Shown: piece by piece, positions 56,793-64,000 of the stretch
Position numbering within the stretch: the stretch's first letter is position 1
Layout: every line of letters begins with the position of its first letter
Assembly: GCA_964019695.1 (NCBI GenBank)
Contig: OZ026524.1
Location: 15,058,309-15,122,308, forward strand
Direction of reading: 5' to 3'
Origin: Loripinus fragilis
Lineage: Eukaryota > Mollusca > Bivalvia > Lucinida > Lucinidae
Length of the DNA: 64,000 nucleotides
Made by a program: the position numbers and the translations under genes
Notes under the pieces: generated by a model
Databases searched by the model: none
Told to the model about the DNA's origin: nothing
Seen by the model: only the letters and a program-made list of their open reading frames with translations

Positions 56793-58489
56793 TACAAGTA
56801 GATCTAGCTTACTGATGAACTATGTACTGTCTGTAGAAATTGCTCTTGCCACTTTTGTTCAGTAGCAACAAAAGGTTGAAACCAGATTTTTATCTTCATT
56901 TTTAAAACAGGTGTCTTGAAAACTGATACTTTCTATTGTGTCAATTTGAAAGTAACACTGGCCGTTATATTAATTATGCATATGCTTGAATACTATTTCA
57001 CCATAGGCGGCGATGAAAGGATTTTATTCCATCATTCATTCTTTTTTTCATAAACAATAGTACTGCAAATGAGAAAGAAAAGAGATGCAAACATAAGATG
57101 CAAAATTATATATGCCGCTTATTTACAAAACATACCATTTCCACTTTTAACTAAAACAGTGCTCCATTCAGCAGTGAATCAAAAATACATGTACATGTGT
57201 ACTTCATAAAGTTATGTAATACCACTTTTAATTATTCTTTGATCCATTATTAACTAAGTTCTTTTTCGTTATATAGCTAACAAATAAATGATACACAATG
57301 TAGGTTGAATCAAGGATAGCCAAGCAGGTTAGTATGACCACTGTAGTGTATTCAGCTGGAATTCAAAAAGACGACCCTATGCTTGACTTGTTGCAATGAT
57401 GTTTGTTTCGTCCTTTCGATAATATTTGCTATATACCCGAGGAGTTCTGCTTTTGAAATGAGAGCATCTGGTTGAAGAAAAACTCGGGCTGACCTTTTTA
57501 CGACTCAAACCTAAAATTGCATACAGCTCTGCGAAGTGTTTTCAAAAGACTTAATGTCGTCTCGAAGCCAATATACACACATATATGATGTATATTTTCT
57601 TTTGAGGTGTCGTTCATGTTTTTAACATCTAGTTTGCCCCCCCCCTCTCCCTCTCTCTCTCTCTCTCACTCTCTCTCTCTCTTATAACATATTCAAAGAA
57701 AATTGTATTTTATTTATTTATCAAATCATTTATAGAGAGGGCTTGCTTTATTAGGGTTTTAGTAAAAACGTTTTTTTTGTTGTTCTCGTTTGGTGATGTA
57801 CACAAGTATCTTCTCGGCAAAACATTTTATAAGGGATATATGACATACCTTGCTAACTTAGTAAAAACGGAGTCAATCGACACCTATTTGGGTGGACTCG
57901 TTCATGTTAACGGCTGAAATATATGATAAACGAGATGATTATGATTCCAAAATTGCTGATTTCCCTTTTCTGGTCCTTTTAAGTTGAGAGCGTCTATGTA
58001 AAGGGACGGATAAAATGCGCCCATATCGGAGTTGAGAAATCGTTAATGTTTGCAAATTAAACAATACCTGTGTTAGTTTTAAAACTGAAAATGCCTATTC
58101 AAGCGAACATCAGATAAATGTGCATGTAGATGGTAGCGAATGATAAAATAAAGATAATGGTTTCAGATTCCACACACCTGCTTAATTTGAGACGGGCATT
58201 GTTGTGGTGGGCTTTGTTTCCCAACAACTCAAACGGAGATTGTCGATGACTTTCAAACGTGAAATGACAATAAACAGCAGTTAGTCGAAATAAAAGTCAC
58301 ATTTACAAAATAAATTTATACCCAGGTCTACTCAGTCACGTTGATATCTTTTCTAAGTCCCATGGACTTGAGGCAATGAAAGTCGACTGTTTCTAAATCT
58401 TCATTCTATTGTCAATCTTGATGTTTTAAAACAGCAGACTCTCCATAAGAATGTACTGTTGACTAGTGAGAGACACACAAATCGTTCCA
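56793..58489. other. no gene seen; CT microsatellite
   Basis: A C-run and (CT)n tract lie at 57636-57682. The rest of this 1.7 kb, one of the least repetitive parts of the window, has no supported coding frame. Confidence 0.35.
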
Positions 58490-58675
58490 TTAGTAATAGT
58501 TATACCATGGCTTGTTCGTCTGTACGTGGAGATAATCCAAGAGCCCTAGCGAGTGGATTATCTTACGTGCAGGTGAATAAACATGGTACATGTATGACTA
58601 TTTTATACCACATACGTCAGTGTAGACCTTGCACATCACGAGCTATTTCGTGCTTAAGTTAGTAAAGGTGGTATA
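58490..58675 (+). repeat. hairpin element, GATAATCCAC family, copy 2
   Basis: ATACCATGGCTTGTTCGTCT begins at about 58501. GTACGTGGAGATAATCCAAG is mirrored by GTGGATTATCTTACGTGC, and the tail ACCACATACGTCAGTGTAGA ... AAAGGTGGTATAA matches 15950-16015. Confidence 0.6.
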
Positions 58676-59329
58676 AGTCAAAACCCCGTATATAGGATTT
58701 TGTTATATGACTGGATAGAATCCTGTCTCCTGATTGGCCCAATTTGTCATCATAAATCTCTATGTCTACCTTGAAACTGGTCTAAATCGGTCCACAAGTT
58801 AATATTGCATGAAAACCAGCTCGAACTAGTTTCCAGAAGTTAATATTTTTGACACTTCTGCAATATTACCCTCTAGAGAGCTAAAAATAGCATGATGAGT
58901 GTGAAACTAGCATGTGCTGCATGAAATTGACATGATTTGCTGTTTCACCTCCCAACAGGTAAATTATAGACTTTCATGACTTGTTACAACAGTTTTGATT
59001 AGTTGTGTTTGCTTATTTATCTTTGTTTGTCAAGTAGCTTATCCTTTACCTCTACAGGAAGTTAAATAATTACACTGGTATTGTGTAGTTTGTCTTGTTT
59101 TAATTATATAATGGGACACTAATTATTGTTTTCTTTATTTCTGTTCTTTCATAGTTATACAGTATTGTGGTTGGACCCTTTGTTTTGGGATCATAGTATT
59201 GAGTCATCTGCCCGAGTGTCGGTTAGACGTCGCTGTCTTATTTCCTGTCATTCGGACTCCCTTTGTTCCAGATTCACATTCAGGGAGTATTGAACTCTCT
59301 GAGGATTTGAATCTGTAGACCTTTGTATA
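58676..59329. other. no gene seen
   Basis: No supported frame. The phrase GACTCCCTTTGTTCCAGATTC and surroundings show no partner in the window. Confidence 0.3.
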
Positions 59330-59545
59330 CTTTAACCCTTATTCTGATGGATTTTCCCATACATATTGATACAATAAGTATGGGACTGTCCATTGTGCTC
59401 TTGAATGTGTCAAAGGTAGAGTTTTCTAAATTATGATGTTTGGTTGTTTTAATCTTAGCAAACAGTGCAGACCCTGATGAAATGCAGCATGATGCTACAT
59501 TTCATCTTGGTCTTCACTGTTTGCCTAAGTACTCGTGTAGGGGTT
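59330..59545. mobile_element. hairpin MITE, GCAAACAGTG core, copy at 59.5 kb
   Basis: GCAAACAGTGCAGACCCTGA at 59458 is mirrored by TCTTGGTCTTCACTGTTTGC ending at 59524. The unique inner stem GATGAAATGCAGCAT ... ATGCTACATTTCATC has one mismatch. Confidence 0.7.
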
Positions 59546-59560
59546 TCCAGTATACAAAGG

Positions 59561-59772
59561 GTTAACGCGTCTGCAAAAATGCATCTGAAATTGTCTGCTT
59601 AAAGTCGTATGTTGCATATATTTGCTAACATAACTGAATAATCAAAGTGTAAAGGCCAACAGTGTGGGTCAAATCTGATCTGTGTCCAGAATGTTTAATC
59701 AAGAAGATTCTTAAACATTTCAACAGACGACAAAGCAGGCGACTTTTGTTGTGATAAGCGCTTTAAGAGTTG
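59561..59772. mobile_element. diverged MITE with GTTAACGCG / CGCTTTAAGAGTT ends
   Basis: Carries GATGCATCTGAAATTGTCTGC-like text, AACAGTGTGGGTC, CAACAGACGACAAAGCAGGC and GTTGTGATAAGCGCTTTAAG, linking it, inverted, to 31823-32053 and 40680-40900. The central stem is mostly lost. Confidence 0.5.
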
Positions 59773-60490
59773 TCTTAAACATATGTTGGCAGAAACTCTT
59801 TGGCGCCAAATCACTTTGTAAGCATTTGATTTCGGGCTTCAATGGAAAATATGCTTCACCGTTGCAGCTTTTGATCGAGACCTGCCAGAGAGTATTGGCC
59901 AAACATAATTGTCCAAAATAAGTATAATTTTATAGAAATCTTCATCCAGGCCAGTTCTGACAGTGGTGCTTATCTTGTGTGAAGTTCCTGGTTATCTGGT
60001 TATTCCTTGTTATTTTTGGGGGCTGGTGGTCTTTTTTGTGTTTTTGCTTTGTTTGTTTGTTATTTAAAGTCCCAGTCAACAGCTACGACCATGTCGAGAC
60101 GGTCAGCTAACCTATCCTCTTCTTTCACGAAGCTTGCGATTAACCAGTTCTCATTGCACACTTTCGCTAGTAACTCACAGCACCCCTCCCTTAGAATATA
60201 TTTCATGATCAATCTCATCTAAAGTTTGGGGCCGGGTTGGGATCGAATTTAGGTTATTCCTTGTACATAGGCGCAAGCTGGTCTATAGTAAGGACCAATT
60301 TTTACAATGTGCATAAAGTGAGACAGATTCATTAATTGACATGGGTAAAATCTTAATCGTTCAGTGTCAGATCAAATTATCTTACTTTCCATTTCTTTGT
60401 TAAATAACAATACGCAGATTTTGATTTATACTTATTAGTCTCTGATAGGATTGATAAGGTATAGGATAAAAGTTAATAATAATGAGATTA
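59773..60490. other. no gene seen
   Basis: Short frames only; nothing supported. Confidence 0.3.
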
Positions 60491-60492
60491 AT

Positions 60493-60574
<82 letters not shown>
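60491..60574 (+). repeat. (AGTA)n tetranucleotide microsatellite
   Basis: About twenty near-perfect AGTA units. The LLTY-rich minus-strand frame over it is this repeat read as protein. Confidence 0.97.
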
Positions 60575-60811
60575 TGTTTTATTATCGTGACCTGTGCATA
60601 TACAGTATTGTATAGCAACATATGAAGACAAAGTTGCACCCGACCCACTGGGTCTATAAGTCACCACAAACTATTATGTAATCGAATGTCAGGAAAATGA
60701 GTGATATACATATTCCGTAATACAGAGTTCACATTTAGGTAAATCTACAAATGCAAATTTTTTTCACGTCAATTTCAAGCAATCAGGCTGCTGTATCACA
60801 AATGTGAAATT

Positions 60812-60880
60812 AGTCAACAGTGCAGACCCATGTGAGAGGCGACCAAAGGTGGCCTCTCATCGGGGTCTCCCCTGTTTACT
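60812..60880. repeat. hairpin, AACAGTGCAGACCC module
   Basis: AGTCAACAGTGCAGACCCAT then GTGAGAGGC are mirrored by GCCTCTCATCGGGGTCTCCC then CTGTTTACT. The inner stem differs from other copies of the module. Confidence 0.7.
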
Positions 60881-61174
60881 TACAATAAACCGCAGGCCTC
60901 TAGGTAGGAGTGCGTATTGGAAAAATATTTTCCTTATTTCTCATCCAAACATACGTGACATGCTTTCTGTTTGCTCTTACCGTGGGAGCATTGAAGTCAA
61001 ACCAGCGGCCGATATAATAGACTTTATACAGTGTGTTTTGTTGTGCCACTTTACATGTGTTTGTGCAGTGCGTTTAAGGAAATTATTGCACGTTTGAGTG
61101 ATATTCCATTGATCTACATCAAATATCTCACAATGCACAAAGTACACATGCATGCTGGTGTAATATGGCAGTTA

Positions 61175-61260
61175 TTGTATGGTTGTGCGTATGTACGGGA
61201 GATAATCCACTCGTTAAGGGTCGTGGATTATCTACCCGTACATACGCACATACCATACAA
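61175..61260. repeat. hairpin element, GATAATCCAC family, copy 3
   Basis: TTGTATGGTTGTGCGTATGT and ACGGGAGATAATCCAC are mirrored by GTGGATTATCTACCCGTACA and TACGCACATACCATACAA around 12 bases. This is the best preserved member, with about 36-base arms. Confidence 0.85.
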
Positions 61261-61587
61261 CAACTAACACTAAAATACTGTTTTGAACAGCATTACTTGA
61301 ATTGTCTTTGTTCTTCCTATCAACAAATGTATGCAAACAATTTGGAAGGAAACAGAAGCAAACGCACCCACGTCAAACATACATACATATGCATGCTGCA
61401 GCTGTGTCCTTTCTAGTTTGCCAATCATTTTTCTGAGGAAGAGAGAGCTGGTTGCTTTACTGTAATTGAGTCACGACATGAGATGATCAATAATGTGGCT
61501 GAACATCACAAGAAAACTCCGATCGGCATAGGCATCAGCCCAGTATGTTCAAAGTCTTCCTTTTCCACATGAAGAAAGACGTTGTTA
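61261..61587. other. no gene seen
   Basis: No supported feature. Confidence 0.3.
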
Positions 61588-61661
61588 CCCACGGAGCGCA
61601 AAGTGAAGACTCTGATCAGATTGGACGGATGCCCAGGCTGATCTGAGTCTTTGCTGGGCGC
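61588..61661. repeat. hairpin, CTCTGATCAG module
   Basis: GCGCAAAGTGAAGACTCTGA and TCAG pair with CTGATCTGAGTCTTTGCTGG and GCGC. The central stem has decayed. The preceding GTTACCCACGGAGCGC matches the lead-in of 54188-54250. Confidence 0.6.
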
Positions 61662-61778
61662 ATACTCATTCTGCTAGCATGGCATGGCATGGCTCAAATG
61701 ATTATTGCTTTTATAATGCTTTTTATGTGTGCACTGGTCTGTCTACGTGCGTAAGTCTCTTCCTCAATGTGCCATTTA

Positions 61779-62012
61779 AGCCGTGACATGTGATTTCCAA
61801 CAATGTGCCATTTTGACAAGTGTAGAGTCGGACAACCCTCTGCAGCCTCCTTTTAAGCTTAGAAACTCTAAATGATGACGAGTCAGTAGCTCAACAATCA
61901 TAGAATATCCAGTCGTCTAGCACAGGCTCTGATCAGACTGCGCGTATGCGCAGGCTGATCTGAGGCTTTGCTGGTCGCACATACCAAATTTTTGGAAATC
62001 TCATGCACTGGC
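61779..62012 (+). mobile_element. second copy of the FAM124 3' UTR MITE
   Basis: Matches 15572-15805 from TGATTTCCAACAATGTG through TCTGCAGCCTCCTTTTAAGC and the hairpin core to TTTTTGGAAATCTCATGCAC. The left TIR has changes; the core is identical over CTGATCAGACTGCGCGTATG. Confidence 0.85.
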
Positions 62013-62892
62013 TCATTATATGTGCACTGGTCTGTCTGTGTTCGCAAGTCTTTCCTCAATTTGCCATTGGTTGGTCTGTGATCTGTGATTGTAGCACTCG
62101 TTTTATGACAAAAGTCTTGTCTCTCTGAGCAAGGTCTGACACAATTTCAAGTTATGCATTGGTTACGAGTTTGTGCAGTCGCTGGTACTGCTCTTTGGTG
62201 GTAGTAACACTTACACGTGATACACATTTAGCATTGTCGCAAGCTGCACGAAATCTTGTGTGGTCTCAAATATTGTAATTTGGCTTAGGACCTAAACTTA
62301 CCTATAACATTGAATGAAGATAATAACTCTGTTAAATCTGCATCATCACGCTGATTTTCATTCCAATATTGAGGCATGTACAGGTACCACATATCGGCTG
62401 TTCCAGCTAGGCTATAGCCATAGTTAGATGTGAGTCATCGACTACTATAAATATGTGTATGCGAGGAGCAGAGACTCTGGCAAAACCGAGCGGATGGACA
62501 GGCTCGTCTGAGCAATCGTTGATCGCAGTACAATACACTCATGTATTTGCTCATATAAACCACAACAAATGAACAAACAAGGTAGTAAATCTAGAAAAAA
62601 ATCCAGTTCAAAGTCATAAGCTGTCATACTTTAACAAGACACGCGACACCTCGCCCCCTGTCCACCCACGTCATTAATGATTTAGCTCGACGTTAAAGAC
62701 ATGTTAAGGTGTCTGGCTTTTTATACTATGTACAATATGTATAGCCTCATTATACGTCAATACGCCAGAAGACGTTGAAACAAAGCTGGTTTGGCGTTTG
62801 ATCAGCGGTGCACCTATTGTAAAGTATACACTAAAGACGTATTTACAGCCAATCGAGTGTACCATGTTTAAGGGTTGACCAGGTTCTCCAGA
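62013..62892. other. no gene seen
   Basis: A decayed hairpin ACTCTGGCAAAACCGAGCGG / CAGGCTCGTCTGAGC lies at about 62472-62514. Nothing else supported. Confidence 0.3.
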
Positions 62893-63206
62893 GGATCCAG
62901 AAAAACTTGCCAGAGGGGGTCCAACTTTGACAACCTTTTTTTTTTTTTTTTTTTGTGGGGGGGGGGGTTGATGAGGGGTGGGAGGATCCAAATACCACTA
63001 TAAGCGGGCCATCATCGGCCCGTCAGCAAAACGCCATTTAAATGGCGTTTCGCTGGCGTGCTGATGATGGTCCAACATTGAATGCTGGCTCGGTAGCTTT
63101 TGTGATTTTTCAGGAGATCTGGACCAGAAATGCTGAGGAGCCGTATATTTTTGTAATTTTCCAGGGGGGGTCCGTACCCCCCCCCCCCCCTCTGGATCCG
63201 CACATG
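62893..63206. mobile_element. GGATCCAG MITE with internal palindrome
   Basis: Begins GGATCCAGAAAAACTTGCC and ends CTGGATCCGCACATG. The hairpin at 63006-63073 has 34-base arms meeting at AACGCCATTTAAATGGCGTT. Homopolymer T, G and C runs flank it. Other members: 3564-3675, 5620-5803 and 43000-43145. Confidence 0.75.
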
Positions 63207-63285
63207 GTATTCAAATTATTCTAATACGAAACAATGAATAAGTGCAATGTATTGGCTAAACGCTCTTTTACTTGCTTGTGATGTT

Positions 63286-63371
63286 CATTGAGACCACATA
63301 TTAAACATCCTGAGAAAGAGATACAAGAATGATTGTCTCTTTCTCAAGATGTTTAATGTGTGGTCTCAATG
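63286..63371. repeat. 86-base hairpin with ~37-base arms
   Basis: CATTGAGACCACATATTAAA and CATCCTGAGAAAGAGA are mirrored by TCTCTTTCTCAAGATGTTTA and ATGTGTGGTCTCAATG. No second copy seen in the window. Confidence 0.85.
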
Positions 63372-64000
63372 ATGACTTTTGTTGCTCGTTTCGCTGTGTT
63401 AACATAGCAGAAGTGAAAATAAAAGTATTTATATTCGTGTTATAAATGATTGCGTTGGCGGACGTCCATCAATCAAATTATAATATTCAAATTGTGCTTT
63501 TCACAACAGCTAAGATCAGGTCCAAAGCTTCACGTATCGTCCGACAATGGTGTTACATTAGATTTCTACATTACCAAAGCATTACACAATCCTTGTGACA
63601 TGAAAGAAAGTTGTGAGAGAGAAAGAGAAAGAGGGAAAGAAAGAAACTTAAAAGCATAACCTGTCCCCCACATGTTTTTCATGTCTAGTGCACGTTTGGA
63701 CTCTGAGTGCAGACCATAATGCACTTTTTTCTTACTTTTTTTATTTCTGAAAAATATACATTATAATCATAGATGAACATGCATGTATCATAAATAACAT
63801 ATAACGATGTATAGCTGTATTAACATAGCTTTTCAACACAAATGTATCCTGTCTAGTCACTTTATATTCAGATGTTGCTCTACCCAAAAAGCACCTGTCT
63901 CTGATAAGTATATAGTCTGTTCAAGCAATGTTTAATCCAGCCTGCTCAGCTACAGAGACTAGCTATAATAATGAGGCAATGATTGACATGTAGAACATTT
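63372..64000. other. no gene seen
   Basis: Ends with the half-element CAGCCTGCTCAGCTACAGAG followed by ACTAGCTATAA (63939-63969), related to 17132-17342. The 69-codon frame at 63450 has no recognisable content. Confidence 0.3.

Noticed and set aside
63012..63203. 63-codon ORF starting MRIQRGGGGYG
   Set aside because: It lies entirely within a GGATCCAG MITE and reads its G-run and hairpin.

Overview
The window reads as nuclear DNA of an animal, most likely a lophotrochozoan and plausibly a bivalve mollusc. Both recognisable host genes are animal families: a FAM124-type protein split by GT-AG introns, and a heparan sulfate 3-O-sulfotransferase-like Golgi enzyme. The rest is AT-rich, intron-like or intergenic sequence loaded with small inverted-repeat transposons, microsatellites, a tRNA-derived SINE and decayed LINE or transposon ORFs. 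The species guess is inference from this repeat style; nothing in the sequence names the organism.

Host genes. FAM124 (+) can be assembled from three exons whose splice phases agree (12196-12236, 12617-12681, 14174-15552) into a 494-residue protein. A MITE with perfect 25-base terminal repeats begins 19 bases after its stop codon. The sulfotransferase (-) has a complete 432-residue coding sequence in one exon (41441-42739), with a likely spliced 5' UTR. A further possible terminal exon (-) lies at 30917-31144 and is weakly supported.

Mobile DNA. The clearest story is at 43168-46232. A 2,500-base PIF/Harbinger element (43238-45737) with 18-base TIRs, a TTA target duplication and a damaged DDE transposase sits inside a hairpin-bearing MITE. 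A second, uninterrupted copy of that MITE at 28888-29449 shows the empty site. Other structured elements are a 1,352-base TTA-flanked MITE (764-2115), two copies of a 383-447 base TAA-flanked MITE, two copies of a ~195-base foldback MITE, a Tc1-like MITE (18078-19002), a mariner-like element with ~210-base inverted arms (55277-56289), a pogo-like MITE pair, a ~2.26 kb foldback built on trinucleotide repeats (25587-27845), and a 1.3 kb foldback (46554-47868). A decayed LINE reverse transcriptase lies at 34690-36070, and a fossil of an uncharacterised repetitive ORF family at 21525-23700.

Recurring theme. Dozens of short, nearly perfect hairpins are scattered over the window. Several share an outer module (GCAAACAGTG ... 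CACTGTTTGC) or a second module (CTGATCAGACTGCGC ... GCGCAGGCTGATC), while their inner stems differ from copy to copy yet stay self-complementary. This modular hairpin family, carried inside otherwise different MITEs, is the most unusual signal here. No CRISPR array, rRNA, operon or prokaryotic feature is present.
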